A stretch of DNA of 64,000 nt. It comes from CAZMVY01 sp964617875. GTDB lineage: Bacteria; Planctomycetota; Phycisphaerae; UBA1845; PWPN01. The stretch lies in NCBI GenBank assembly GCA_964617875.1, contig CAZUAI010000004.1:58469-122468 (forward strand), written 5' to 3'. Below, piece after piece: positions 35,806 to 44,969 of the stretch; within the stretch, counting starts at the first letter, position 1; each line of letters opens with the position of its first letter. Made by a program: the position numbers and the translations under genes. The notes under the pieces were generated by a model. That model searched no databases. It saw only the letters and a list, made by a program, of their open reading frames with translations, and was not told the origin of the DNA.

Positions 35806-38040
35806 TCAGCGGACCGGATACCGGAAGAGGTACGCCGCGTGCGGCTCCAGGCGATGTGTCATCGAGGCGTCCGCGGAGATGTCGGTCTCACGCAGCTGCA
35901 CGCCCGGCAGGTCAAAGTCGCGGCACGTCAGCGACCGCACGGTCGCGCGCGGGGCCAGGGCCGCCCCGCGCACGTTGATGACGGCATCGACGGCCTGATC
36001 CGTCGAGCGGTTCACGGCCAGCAGGTAGACGTGGCGATCGTCCCGCATGGCCAGGGCCGAGACGACGGGCACGCCCTTGACGTCCGGCGCGAGGGCGTTG
36101 AACGCGGTCGCGTGCTTGTCGGCGAGGCTGTCGTAGTCGAAGCTCTCGCCACTGACAGTCGCCTTTGCCGTGTGCGTGCCGAGCCGTCCGGTGAAGAACC
36201 GAAAGACCTTGTAGTTCTCCTTCGTCCGTCCGTCGGGCAGCATGATTCCGCACGGGTAGCCGCCGAAGAGGTGATGCAGGTGCGCCCGGCGGACGCCGTG
36301 CTCGATCATCACCCGCAGGGCGTCGACGAGCAGCAGTTGCTGTGCCGCCGTGTCCACGGAGACCGGTGCGAGGCCGTGCTCGCCCTCCCAGTAGTACAGT
36401 TCCACGGCGTCGATATCCGCCGAGACGTTCGCCCCCGCCAGCATGAAACCGACGGCCAGCTGCGTGGCGCCCTCAGGCACCGGACCGCCCACCGTGATTT
36501 TGTGCCAGTGGCCCGCACGCCACGCCTGCCGCAGACCGGCCTCGGCGAGCGGTTCGCCCGGGTGGCCGCCGGCGTCAACCGTCGCAAGCCGGAGCGTCAG
36601 GGCCTCCGGTCTGGCCGTTCGGACCCACGCCGAGGCGTAAATGCGTTTCGCCTTCCCGCCCTTCCACGGAAAGACCTGGAAGACCGCGGTCCTGGCTTCC
36701 GTCGTTTCGCCCGTCTCCAGCCGCAGGCCATGGTTGCGCCGGCCGCCGTCGGCGACGGGCTTGACCGTGCTCCCGGCCGGGGCCGATTCAACGATCCAAC
36801 CGCTCGTGCCCTGCTCGAACTCGAGGTTCTTCGCCTTGAGCATCGTCCGCGCCGGTCCCCAGCATTTGAGGTTCCACTCGGTGATCTCGATCGGCATGCG
36901 GAATGCGAGGGCCTCGTCGCGGTAGCCGCCAAGCAGCGGGTTCGCGAGGCCACGGCGGGCGAAGAAGAGGTTCTGCAGGTTGTGGTGCGTCCAGACGAGA
37001 AGGTCGCTGCCCTCCGCGCTGTACGGGTAGAAATGGTCCTGCACGGCGTCGATCAGGCCGGCGGCGAAGAGGGCGTTCAACTCCCGTGTCCAGCGGACGT
37101 TGACGTCGCGGTCGGTGGCCTGGAGCGGGTCCTGATTGTTGCCGACCATCGGGTAGCTCACCGCCGTGATGTGCAGGCGCAGGTCCTTCAGCGAGGCATG
37201 CTGCCGGCGGGCGTCCTCGACGGCGGCACGCATTGCCCGCGCGTACGCCCCGACCGTGGCGGCGTAGACCTCCGGCGGCCAGTCGGTCTTGCCCTGGCCC
37301 CAGTTCTCGTTGCCCATTTCGTAGCAGAGGATCGGCCGCCGGCCGGCGAGGGCCCGGCCGATCGTGTGCGCCTGCAGCAGTTCGAGCGTCTCGGCGAGCG
37401 TGCCGAAGTGGTAGTCCGTGTAACCGCAGGGGTTCGGGGCGAGGTGGCGGTGCTTGATCACCTCCTCGACCGGGGCGCCGGCGGGCGGCGGACCGGGCCT
37501 GCCCTCCGTGCCGCCCTGGAGATTCAGCGTGTAGTACGGCTCCGCCCCGATGGCGTCGCAGAAGGTGAGGAACTGCTCGACGGTCATCTTCTGCCGGTTG
37601 TCGGCCTTCCAGTCGTAGCGGTCGGCCTCGCAGCCGTTGGGAAAGCGGATTGACCGGATGCCGATCTTCCGGACGGCGTCCATCGCCTTGGGGTTCGACA
37701 GCGCCGCGGCCCCGCCGTAGTCGAGGTTGATGCCGAGAACCTCCGGCCAGACGGGCTTCTCCCGCACATCGGCGGCGATGTCGACGGTCGCTTTCGTGGT
37801 TGTTTCGGCGACGGCGACGGCGGCGAAGCACGACAGGGCGAGCGAAGCGGCAAGAACGCCGGCACGCCGCGCGCCTCGCGGATCCGAAGCGAAGGCCAGA
37901 GTTCCGGAACGGCAACGCGCCGCGCGGGCGTGCGCCCCGGGGTTCGGACCCGCACCGCCGGCGATCGCCCTCGCAGGCCGCGCCACGACCCCGCGGCGTG
38001 AAAGGCCGCGATCAAGCTTCCCGCGAATCGTCATGACCAC
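35806..38040 (-). CDS. Secreted alpha-L-arabinofuranosidase-like glycosidase (GH51-like)
   Basis: A 744-residue exported glycoside hydrolase. The start is followed by a long basic stretch and then a hydrophobic signal (AGVLAASLALSCFAAVAVAE, about residues 60-80). This is unusually deep, so the true start may be inside it. The barrel carries the acid/base E245 in YEMGNENWGQ and the nucleophile E388 in ITEWNLKCWG, in the clan A pattern of GH51 arabinofuranosidases. A CBM-like insertion (about 390-540) and a beta-sandwich end follow. It overlaps the Mpo1-like gene by 29 bases and lies downstream of two GH172 genes, which supports a role in furanoside degradation. Confidence 0.78.
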   Translation of the reverse strand: MVMTIRGKLDRGLSRRGVVARPARAIAGGAGPNPGAHARAARCRSGTLAFASDPRGARRAGVLAASLALSCFAAVAVAETTTKATVDIAADVREKPVWPEVLGINLDYGGAAALSNPKAMDAVRKIGIRSIRFPNGCEADRYDWKADNRQKMTVEQFLTFCDAIGAEPYYTLNLQGGTEGRPGPPPAGAPVEEVIKHRHLAPNPCGYTDYHFGTLAETLELLQAHTIGRALAGRRPILCYEMGNENWGQGKTDWPPEVYAATVGAYARAMRAAVEDARRQHASLKDLRLHITAVSYPMVGNNQDPLQATDRDVNVRWTRELNALFAAGLIDAVQDHFYPYSAEGSDLLVWTHHNLQNLFFARRGLANPLLGGYRDEALAFRMPIEITEWNLKCWGPARTMLKAKNLEFEQGTSGWIVESAPAGSTVKPVADGGRRNHGLRLETGETTEARTAVFQVFPWKGGKAKRIYASAWVRTARPEALTLRLATVDAGGHPGEPLAEAGLRQAWRAGHWHKITVGGPVPEGATQLAVGFMLAGANVSADIDAVELYYWEGEHGLAPVSVDTAAQQLLLVDALRVMIEHGVRRAHLHHLFGGYPCGIMLPDGRTKENYKVFRFFTGRLGTHTAKATVSGESFDYDSLADKHATAFNALAPDVKGVPVVSALAMRDDRHVYLLAVNRSTDQAVDAVINVRGAALAPRATVRSLTCRDFDLPGVQLRETDISADASMTHRLEPHAAYLFRYPVR

Positions 38041-38329
38041 TCCTCTCCGCCTTCGGCGGCGCGATGGCGACGTACGGCTTGCCCAGCCACCGCTTGATCA
38101 GGATGACTTCGCCCATGTCGTTGCCCTCGACACGGTGGCCGACCCACTGGAGCCCGTAGCCGACGAGCAGCAGCAACACCGGACGCCACCAGAGCGGCCA
38201 CTGCCCCCGGGCGAGTTGCACGCCGGCCAGAACAACCGCCGCCGTCGTCAGCGGAATGCCGATCAGGTGCAGCGCGAACGACAGCGGATGCCGGTGCCGA
38301 TCGAGCCAGTTGCCGAGCGCGTTGTTCAC
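38012..38329 (-). CDS. Small membrane protein, Mpo1/DUF962-like
   Basis: A 105-residue protein with two to three membrane segments. It has the DUF962/Mpo1 pattern: WLDRHRHPLSFALHLIGIPL at the start, then GYGLQWVGHRVEGNDMGEV, with histidines that in yeast Mpo1 bind iron for fatty acid alpha-oxidation. The bacterial role is not known. It sits between the second GH172 gene (4 bases away) and the GH51-like gene (29-base overlap), so it is probably in the same transcript, though it has no clear link to sugar use. Confidence 0.72.
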   Translation of the reverse strand: MNNALGNWLDRHRHPLSFALHLIGIPLTTAAVVLAGVQLARGQWPLWWRPVLLLLVGYGLQWVGHRVEGNDMGEVILIKRWLGKPYVAIAPPKAERSGHDDSREA

Positions 38330-38333
38330 CGCG

Positions 38334-39518
38334 TCAGTTGATCTCCAGATCGTCCTTGCCCGGCAGCTTCGGGAACGGGGCGTGCGGCTCCGTCTGGTAC
38401 CAGAACGCCGCCGAGGCGATGTCGTCCTTCAACGGCAGGTAGCGCCCGCCGGACCGCCAGCCGAGCGCCTGCATCGTCACTTTCAGGTCTTTGTCGAACC
38501 GCACCGGGTCCATGATGTGCCAGCGGTACAGCCCGAACCGCGTCTGCGACCGCCACAGCCCGTCCGGCCGGATCACCTGCGGCATGCCGGCGTACGGCGT
38601 CGTGTACTCGCGGTACTCGTCCTTGCCCTCGCGGTTCTTGGTGACGAAACAGTACGAGCCGCAGAAATAATCCTCGGTCCCCGTGCCGCAGATCGTGGGG
38701 AACTCCGTGTCGCCGTCCATGAAGAACTTGATCTCGCCCTCGCCCCACCAGCCGACGTTGTTGGCCTGCCAGGCCATGTAGGTTCCGACGAAGTGGCCCT
38801 TGCCCTTGACTCCGTCGAGAATCGTGTAGTCGGTCTTGTACGGCAGGGGGTTCGACCGCCGGAACTGCACGTGGAAGTACGCCTCGTCCTCCGGCACGTT
38901 CGTCAGTGTGTAGTTGATCTGGTAGTAGAGCGTCTCGTCCTTGTCGGCGATGTTCTCGATGGTGATCTTCGCGGACTTGCGGAACGGCATGACCCAGTAG
39001 CAGTTGAACGCGCTGCCCGGGTTCACGCAGACCGGCAGCGACGTGACCTGGGCGTACTCGCCCCAGCCGCAGGCGAAGAGATCGCCGACGGGGCACTCGA
39101 CCGACGGCTCCGGTTCGCCGTCCCAGTACATCCGCACGATGAGGAATCGCCAGTGGCCGGTCGGCGTGAACCAGATCTGCTGGATCGCGCCCGGGCCGGC
39201 GATGTCGGCGAGCGTGAACGTCGTGCCCGCCTTCAGCCGGACCGACGGCGAGACCTTCCACTTCTGCCCGAGTTCGCGGGCGGCGCCCTTGCCCGTGCCC
39301 TCGGTGGCCATGCCGCCCTTGCCCTTTTCCCCGGTGAAGTTCTCGGCGGAGATCGACCTCGTCTTCGCGTCGGACAGCCGGGACAGATTGCCCAGGCTCA
39401 TGTGCAGCCCGTTGAACGGCTTCTCCTGCCCGTAGGCCGTGGCGGCCAGAAACGCGCCCGCGATCAGGGCGAGGCCCGCCGCCCGGTTCGCCAGATTCAG
39501 TGGATTGTGGTGTCTCAT
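38334..39518 (-). CDS. GH172 (DUF2961) family protein, copy 2
   Basis: A 394-residue secreted protein of the DUF2961 family, now GH172, whose known members act on D-arabinofuranosides or difructose dianhydrides. A signal peptide (about residues 8-30, ending TAYGQ) precedes the mature start EKPFNGLHMSLGNLSRLS. Family segments are WFTPTGHWRFLIVRMYWDGEPEPSVECPVGDLFACGWG, GTGTEDYFCGSY (acidic residues expected in the site) and FGLYRWHIMDP. It has GGAG nine bases upstream of ATG 39518 and lies 11 bases behind its paralogue. Much of both genes is identical at DNA level (see 38961-39222). Confidence 0.87.
   Translation of the reverse strand: MRHHNPLNLANRAAGLALIAGAFLAATAYGQEKPFNGLHMSLGNLSRLSDAKTRSISAENFTGEKGKGGMATEGTGKGAARELGQKWKVSPSVRLKAGTTFTLADIAGPGAIQQIWFTPTGHWRFLIVRMYWDGEPEPSVECPVGDLFACGWGEYAQVTSLPVCVNPGSAFNCYWVMPFRKSAKITIENIADKDETLYYQINYTLTNVPEDEAYFHVQFRRSNPLPYKTDYTILDGVKGKGHFVGTYMAWQANNVGWWGEGEIKFFMDGDTEFPTICGTGTEDYFCGSYCFVTKNREGKDEYREYTTPYAGMPQVIRPDGLWRSQTRFGLYRWHIMDPVRFDKDLKVTMQALGWRSGGRYLPLKDDIASAAFWYQTEPHAPFPKLPGKDDLEIN
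38961..39222. repeat. Duplicated segment (partner 40157-40418)
   Basis: These 262 bases are identical, with no mismatch, to 40157-40418, at an offset of 1196. They lie inside the two tandem GH172 genes. The flanks are similar but not identical. Confidence 0.9.
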
Positions 39519-39529
39519 GGCATCTCCTT

Positions 39530-40705
39530 TCAGTTGACTTCCAGTTCGTCCCTGCTCGGGAACTTCGGAAACGCGGCGTGCGGCTCCGTCTGGTACCAGA
39601 ACGCCGTCGAGGCGATGTCGTCCCTCAACGGCAGGTACCGCCCGCCGGACCGCCAGCCGAGCGCCTGCATCGTCACCTTCAGGTCTTTGTCGAACCGCAC
39701 CGGGTCCATGATGTGCCAGCGGTACAGCCCGAACCGCGTCTGCGACCGCCACAGCCCGTCCGGCCGGATCACCTGCGGCATGCCGGCGTACGGCGTCGTG
39801 TACTCGCGGTACTCCTCCTTGCCTTCCCGGGTGCGTCCGACGAACCCGTACGAGCCGCAGAAGTAGTCCTCCGTGCCCGTACCGCAGATCGTGGGGAACT
39901 CGCCGTCGCCGTCGAGGAAGAACTTGATCTCGCCCTCACCCCACCAGCCCGTGTTGTTGCTCTGCCAGGCCATGTACGTGCCGACGTACTGCCCCTTGCC
40001 CCTGACGCCGTCGAGGATCGTGTAGTCGGTCTTGTACGGCAGCGGGTTGCTGCGGCGAAACTGCGCGTGGAAGTACGCTTCGTCGGCCGGTACGTCGGTG
40101 AGCGTGTAGTTGATCTGGTAGAAGAGCGTCTCATCCTTGTCGGCCACGTTCTCGACGGTGATCTTCGCGGACTTGCGGAACGGCATGACCCAGTAGCAGT
40201 TGAACGCGCTGCCCGGGTTCACGCAGACCGGCAGCGACGTGACCTGGGCGTACTCGCCCCAGCCGCAGGCGAAGAGATCGCCGACGGGGCACTCGACCGA
40301 CGGCTCCGGTTCGCCGTCCCAGTACATCCGCACGATGAGGAATCGCCAGTGGCCGGTCGGCGTGAACCAGATCTGCTGGATCGCGCCCGGGCCGGCGATG
40401 TCGGCGAGCGTGAACGTCTCGCCCTTCTTGAGCGTGATCGCGGGCGAGACCTTCCACTTCTGTCCGAGTTCGCGGGCGGCGCCCTTGCCAAGTCCCTCGG
40501 TCGCCATGCCGCCCTTGCCCTTCTCGCCGGTGAAGTTCTCGGCGGAGATCGACCGCGTCTTCGCATTGGACAGCCGCGACAGATTGCCCAGGCTCATGTG
40601 CAGCCCGTTGAACGGCTGCTCCTGCCCGAAGGCGACGGCGGCGAGAAGCCCGCCCGCCAGCAAGGCCAGGGCCGTCGTGCGATGTGAACCAGCTCGGTGC
40701 TTCAT
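39530..40705 (-). CDS. GH172 (DUF2961) family protein, copy 1
   Basis: A 391-residue paralogue of the protein encoded next to it, with the same layout: signal peptide (ALALLAGGLLAAVAFGQ), mature start EQPFNGLHMSLGNLSRLS, the GHWRFLIVRMYWDG segment and GTGTEDYFCGSY. It differs mainly at the N-terminus, in the segment KNREGKD/RTREGKE and at the last 25 residues. AGGAG precedes ATG 40705. The role is as for copy 2: exported glycosidase or transglycosidase acting on furanosides, by family; the pair may differ in specificity. Confidence 0.88.
   Translation of the reverse strand: MKHRAGSHRTTALALLAGGLLAAVAFGQEQPFNGLHMSLGNLSRLSNAKTRSISAENFTGEKGKGGMATEGLGKGAARELGQKWKVSPAITLKKGETFTLADIAGPGAIQQIWFTPTGHWRFLIVRMYWDGEPEPSVECPVGDLFACGWGEYAQVTSLPVCVNPGSAFNCYWVMPFRKSAKITVENVADKDETLFYQINYTLTDVPADEAYFHAQFRRSNPLPYKTDYTILDGVRGKGQYVGTYMAWQSNNTGWWGEGEIKFFLDGDGEFPTICGTGTEDYFCGSYGFVGRTREGKEEYREYTTPYAGMPQVIRPDGLWRSQTRFGLYRWHIMDPVRFDKDLKVTMQALGWRSGGRYLPLRDDIASTAFWYQTEPHAAFPKFPSRDELEVN
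40157..40418. repeat. Duplicated segment (partner 38961-39222)
   Basis: Identical partner of the segment at 38961-39222, inside GH172 copy 1. Conservation at third codon positions shows recent duplication or gene conversion and not selection on protein alone. Confidence 0.9.
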
Positions 40706-40795
40706 GGCGTCTCCTTTCGCTCGAAACCGATCGCTCCCGCGGCCGACCCGTGCGGCCGCCGGTCATGATATACGAACCCCGGAAGACGTGCGAAC

Positions 40796-43000
40796 TCACC
40801 GTTCGCCGACCGGATGCGTGAGGCCGCCGTGCCCCCGGAAAAACGCCTCGGCGCCCTGTTGGCGGAGTGCCTTGATCTCGGCGGCCGTCATGGCCCGGCC
40901 CAGCACGAGAATGTCGTCCAGGTTTCCCCGGAATTGCTGCTCGTGAGCGTGTCGGGTGTCCTCGCCGACGTGCAGATTGCGCTCCATGACGACGGGTGCA
41001 TCGCCGCCGATCCATCGTTCGCCGGCCGGTTCGCCGTCGAGATAGAAAAATACCTGCCCGTTGTCGTAGACCACGGCCAGATGGTGGTACTTGCCGTCCG
41101 CGAACTTCACCTTGTCGGACTCGACGCTGATCCCCTGGGCAATCAGGCGGAGCCCGGCCACGGCCGTGCCCGAGGGATCGCAATCGAAGACCAGTTCCGA
41201 ACCCCGACACGGCCCGAAGTCGTCATACGAGCTGAACAGCCGGGCGTGCCGGTTGTCGGCGCTTTTGGCCATCACCGCCAGCGTGAAATGCCCGCCCAGT
41301 TCGCGGGTGCCGGCGATCTCCATGGTGCAGCGCGGGGTGAAGGACGCCTTGATCCGCATGGAGTTCCCGCCGAAAGCCGCGTTCTCCGGAACGGGGTCCA
41401 GCTCGATGCCCAGGTTCGTCTTGCCGTAGACGGTGGCCTTCTGCTCGCCGTCGTCCAGCAGAACATCCCGGGGCGCCGACAGCTTGGCGCCGAACATCTC
41501 GTTCTTCTCCATCGTGTACAGAGCCGCCAGCGTGGGCTTCGTCGGCTCGTCCTCCAGGACCTCCACCTTGTCGCCGGCCATGAACGAATAGAGCGATGCG
41601 TTCTGCATCAGGAAAACCAGGCGAAGCGAGGAGTGGCCGGCGGGCAGAACGTCGTGTTCTTCCCAGGTGACCGTCGTGTCCACGTGGTCGCCGCGGATGA
41701 AATGGCTGTCGTTCTTGTTGTAGCCCGGCACGACCCGGTCTTGCTCGTCCAGGACAATCACGCGCAGCCACCCCTTCGTGGTGTCGCAGTTCACCCGCAG
41801 CGGCATGCCGCCGATGCCGGCGAGCCGCTTGGTCCTGAGTCGGCCGGCCTCGGCCCCCGCGTCGATCGACGCGAAGCCGTCCTTGCGCATCGTCGCCACG
41901 CCGATGCAGCTGTGCATGGGCACGATGTCGTGCGTGTCGTCGTAGCCGGTGTAGTAGGCCTTGATCTGGTTGCCGTCGACGACGATGGCCCCGCCGGCGA
42001 CCATGCCGTCGTCCCAGGCGCCGGGCTCGCCGAGATCAATGAGCGGCGTCCGCGGAGGATCCTGGCGACGCCAGTGCGTGCCGTCCCGGCTGGTGATGAG
42101 TTCGGTGTAGATCGGTCCGTAGAAAAACCCGTTGTCGTCGTTGGCGCGGAAAATCCACAGGAGCCCGACGTAGATCGACTCATAGGCGAACGGCGTCATG
42201 CCGTAGAAATGCGTCCGGCAGATCGAGCCTTCGTCCTGCACCCAGCGGTCGTCGTAGTCGTCCGGGGCGAGGCACAATCGAAGCGGCGGCCAGGGCTCCA
42301 TGTGGCTTTCGCCCTCGGAGTAGCCCAGGGACCGCCGGCTCAGCCCTCGAACGCTGCAACTCACCTTGACGAAGCCGCGGTATCGCTTCGTGAAGGGGTC
42401 CCAGAAGAACCGGCCCACGTCGCCGCCCTTGACGAGCGGCGGAGATGTCCGCGTCCGGCGAAGACCGTCGGGCGAATCCGAACCCGTGTAGCTGCCGGCG
42501 GAGATGGACGTGTACCTCGCGTCCGGCGGGTTCCACGGAGAGTGGACCACCGTGCCGGTGAAGGCGATGATATTGTTCTCCGTCGAGCCGTTGACCTTCC
42601 AGGGCACCAGGCCGACATTCGGCTTCTCCCAGGCGATGCCGTCCCGGCTGACGGCATAGAGCGAGTGCCAGCCGTCCGGATCACTCTTCGGAGACTGCCC
42701 TCCGTACCACATGCGAAACCCCGTACGCTCCTCGTTCGGCAGCACCATGGCGAGCTTGAGCGAGTCCTTCTCCCAGGGCTTGTCCGGCTTCACGACCGGG
42801 TTGCTTTCGTGTTTCTTGAAGGGATGGAATGTCCGGTGCGTGTTGTCCAGCGACGAGACAAGATGATCATCGACAAACAGTTGCCAGTGCCCTGTCATAT
42901 CACTGAGCGACCTGCTTGTCGTCGCATTCGTCGCACCGTGCGAGAGCGACACCAGCGACAGCCATCCAACCGCACAGGCAATGCGCAAAACCACATTCAT
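40796..43000 (-). CDS. Secreted beta-propeller / LamG-domain protein
   Basis: A 734-residue exported protein. After a signal peptide (about residues 1-23) comes a five-bladed-propeller-like region (about 35-430) with repeated WYGG, SRDGIAWE and SRDGTHWRR patterns, in the style of GH32/43/62/68 and related propellers. The last third holds a LamG/concanavalin-like domain (FTLAVMAKSADNR..., YHHLAVVYDNGQVFFYLDGE, GNLDDILVLGRAMTAAEIKAL). Catalytic acids are not certain. It probably binds or cuts a plant or algal polysaccharide. The ATG at 43000 begins the signal peptide. It is the first gene of the minus-strand run leading to the GH172 pair. Confidence 0.78.
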   Translation of the reverse strand: MNVVLRIACAVGWLSLVSLSHGATNATTSRSLSDMTGHWQLFVDDHLVSSLDNTHRTFHPFKKHESNPVVKPDKPWEKDSLKLAMVLPNEERTGFRMWYGGQSPKSDPDGWHSLYAVSRDGIAWEKPNVGLVPWKVNGSTENNIIAFTGTVVHSPWNPPDARYTSISAGSYTGSDSPDGLRRTRTSPPLVKGGDVGRFFWDPFTKRYRGFVKVSCSVRGLSRRSLGYSEGESHMEPWPPLRLCLAPDDYDDRWVQDEGSICRTHFYGMTPFAYESIYVGLLWIFRANDDNGFFYGPIYTELITSRDGTHWRRQDPPRTPLIDLGEPGAWDDGMVAGGAIVVDGNQIKAYYTGYDDTHDIVPMHSCIGVATMRKDGFASIDAGAEAGRLRTKRLAGIGGMPLRVNCDTTKGWLRVIVLDEQDRVVPGYNKNDSHFIRGDHVDTTVTWEEHDVLPAGHSSLRLVFLMQNASLYSFMAGDKVEVLEDEPTKPTLAALYTMEKNEMFGAKLSAPRDVLLDDGEQKATVYGKTNLGIELDPVPENAAFGGNSMRIKASFTPRCTMEIAGTRELGGHFTLAVMAKSADNRHARLFSSYDDFGPCRGSELVFDCDPSGTAVAGLRLIAQGISVESDKVKFADGKYHHLAVVYDNGQVFFYLDGEPAGERWIGGDAPVVMERNLHVGEDTRHAHEQQFRGNLDDILVLGRAMTAAEIKALRQQGAEAFFRGHGGLTHPVGER

Positions 43001-43144
43001 GACGGAACCGGTCTCCTTGTACAGGGCGTCCACGCCGCCGGGGGGCTGCTCCAATCGCCGTCAGGCCGAAGACGAACGGACGGCAACGAGTTCACACCGA
43101 AGCCGTCGGCATTGTACCAGCGCCGCTTCTGTGCTGCGACCGCT

Positions 43145-44089
43145 TCACGGCCCGCCGTTCGTCGCTTCCGCCCGCCTGCCTGCGTCCTCTGCGCCGACCA
43201 TCCGCCGGAGCGCCGCCAGATTCACGCGGTCGAAATCCCGTCCGCGCCCGTCCTTGCCCTTGGGCGTCTCCAGAATCATCGGCACGCCGGCGAATCGCGG
43301 GTCGTTGACCAGGTTCCGGAACGCCGCACGCCCCAGGCGGCCACGGCCGATGTGCGCGTGCCGATCCACCCGCGAGCCGCGTTCCCGCCGCGAGTCGTTC
43401 ACGTGAAAGCACCGCACGAGCGACAGGCCGACATGGCGGTCCAGCTCGGCCATCGTGGCCGCGTAGCCGCCGGCGTCCGCCAGCTCGTACCCGGCGGCGA
43501 AGACGTGACATGTGTCGAAGCATACGGCGAGCCGCTCCGGGTCACGAACGCGCGCCAGGATCGCCGCAAGATGCTCGAACCGGCAGCCGAGCGACGTCCC
43601 CTGCCCGGCCGTCGTCTCGAGCAGCGTGCGAACGCGGAAGCCTCGCGTGCGACGGTGAATCTCATCAAGGGCGCGGGCAACGCGCCTCAGGCCGATCGCC
43701 TCGCCGGCGCCCGTATGCGAGCCCGGGTGCGTGACAAGGCACCCGATGCCGAGCCCTTCGCAACGCGTCAGCTCGTCCGCGAACGCCGCGATGCTCCTCC
43801 GCCAGAGGTTCCCGTCGGGCGACGCCAGGTTGATCAGGTACGTGTCGTGCGCGATCACAGGCGAGATCCGCGATTCCCGCGCGGCCTCCTCCCACGTGCG
43901 GATCGCATCCTCCGTCAACGGCGACGCGCGCCATTGCCGCTGGTTCTTCACGAACACCTGCATGCAATCGCAACCCACGCGGCGCCCTTCGGCGAACGCG
44001 TTGTGCAAGCCCCCCGCAATCGACATGTGCGCGCCGAAGCGACGCTGCCCGTCATCGTCCTCTGTGCGAAACCTCGTCGTCGGCTTCAT
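43145..44089 (-). CDS. nfo: Endonuclease IV
   Basis: A 314-residue AP endonuclease of base-excision repair. The zinc-site segments are all present: GAHMSIAGGLHNA, THPGSHTG, LLETTAGQG, CFDTCHVFAAGY, FHVNDS, and DRHAHIGRGRLG, then ILETPKG. A short charged N-terminal extension and a C-terminal tail (RRAEATNGGP) add about 30 residues to the usual length. The ATG at 44089 begins MKPTTRFR, before GAHMS. It points away from the ATP synthase operon. Confidence 0.95.
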   Translation of the reverse strand: MKPTTRFRTEDDDGQRRFGAHMSIAGGLHNAFAEGRRVGCDCMQVFVKNQRQWRASPLTEDAIRTWEEAARESRISPVIAHDTYLINLASPDGNLWRRSIAAFADELTRCEGLGIGCLVTHPGSHTGAGEAIGLRRVARALDEIHRRTRGFRVRTLLETTAGQGTSLGCRFEHLAAILARVRDPERLAVCFDTCHVFAAGYELADAGGYAATMAELDRHVGLSLVRCFHVNDSRRERGSRVDRHAHIGRGRLGRAAFRNLVNDPRFAGVPMILETPKGKDGRGRDFDRVNLAALRRMVGAEDAGRRAEATNGGP

Positions 44090-44168
44090 GGTCACCCGAT
44101 GGTAATGCCCATCCCACGGAGATGGCCATCGTTGGCCCTCACGCAAGCGATGCCGGCGCCAACGCGGG

Positions 44169-44198
44169 TTGACGTTCGCAAAGGTGAGCGGCTACAGT
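44169..44198 (+). promoter_or_regulatory. Putative promoter of the ATP synthase operon
   Basis: TTGACG and TACAGT stand 18 bases apart; this is one of the best housekeeping matches in the window. The predicted start is about eight bases before atpZ, so the leader is very short. Confidence 0.5.
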
Positions 44199-44213
44199 CG
44201 CCGCCCGTCGCAC

Positions 44214-44489
44214 ATGCCCAACGAAACCCGCCCGCCCCCGACTGCCCCCTCCGCCACCCGCTATGTTGGCATGGGGATCGAGTTTGCCGGAGCCGTAGGG
44301 GGCTTCTGCCTGCTCGGCTGGTGGATTGATCGGCACTGGCAGATCGCAAACCATTGGGGCCTATTGGTTTGCGCTCTTCTTGGCCTGGTGGGAGGCATGT
44401 ACAACCTTGTTCGCGAGGCCCTCCGTGCCGCGCGGGAAGCCGAACCGCCGGACCCACACGATCGCGAATCGGCAACGGATAGCCGATAG
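44214..44489 (+). CDS. atpZ: AtpZ-like membrane protein
   Basis: A 91-residue protein with two membrane helices. The pattern RYVGMGIEFAGAVGGFCLLGWWIDRHW...LLVCALLGLVGGMYNLVREAL is that of AtpZ/AtpI-type proteins at the head of many atp operons, linked to Mg2+ or Ca2+ handling and c-ring assembly. The Pro-rich start and acidic tail are not conserved. It lies 12 bases before the next gene. Confidence 0.8.
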   Translation: MPNETRPPPTAPSATRYVGMGIEFAGAVGGFCLLGWWIDRHWQIANHWGLLVCALLGLVGGMYNLVREALRAAREAEPPDPHDRESATDSR

Positions 44490-44501
44490 TCGGACTCCAG
44501 A

Positions 44502-44969
44502 ATGATCGACCCGGAAACAACATCCCCGTCCGTTGCTCGCTTAACCGATGTAGAGCGTACGGACTCATTCTGGAGGCGCCTTGCCGTACTTGCCGGGGCG
44601 GCGGGGGTGGCGGTGGCCATCTGCGCAACGATTGGTATACTGCCCACGTACCGCCTCGCCGGGGGGCACGGCCTGTGGGCCCTCGGCGCGGCCGGCGGCG
44701 CGGTCTGGATCGCCTGTGCGGTCGGCGCGGTCCCGGCGGCGCTCCTGCGGGCTTCGGATCCACGGAGCCGACTGCTGATGGTTCAGGTCGGCATGGCCCT
44801 GCGGTTCGTGCTCACACTGGCCTTGGCGGTGGCAATCGCCCTGGGGACGGCGCTGCCCCGGGTGCCCTTGCTGTTGTGGGTGGGCGTGCACTACATGGCT
44901 GCTCTGGCGGCGACAACCGCGATTGAATTGCGGCTGTCGCGCGGCGGTCGCTCGGAGAGGTCGGCATGA
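44502..44969 (+). CDS. atpI: AtpI-like membrane protein
   Basis: A 155-residue protein with four membrane helices in the place where AtpI (c-ring assembly helper) is found, before atpB. The sequence is weakly conserved, so the name rests on position and topology. Its stop overlaps the atpB start by four bases (ATGA), which indicates coupled translation. Confidence 0.68.
   Translation: MIDPETTSPSVARLTDVERTDSFWRRLAVLAGAAGVAVAICATIGILPTYRLAGGHGLWALGAAGGAVWIACAVGAVPAALLRASDPRSRLLMVQVGMALRFVLTLALAVAIALGTALPRVPLLLWVGVHYMAALAATTAIELRLSRGGRSERSA

Noticed and set aside
40814..44329. A 1171-codon open frame on the plus strand
   Set aside because: It is antisense to the LamG protein and nfo genes, with the same artefact composition.
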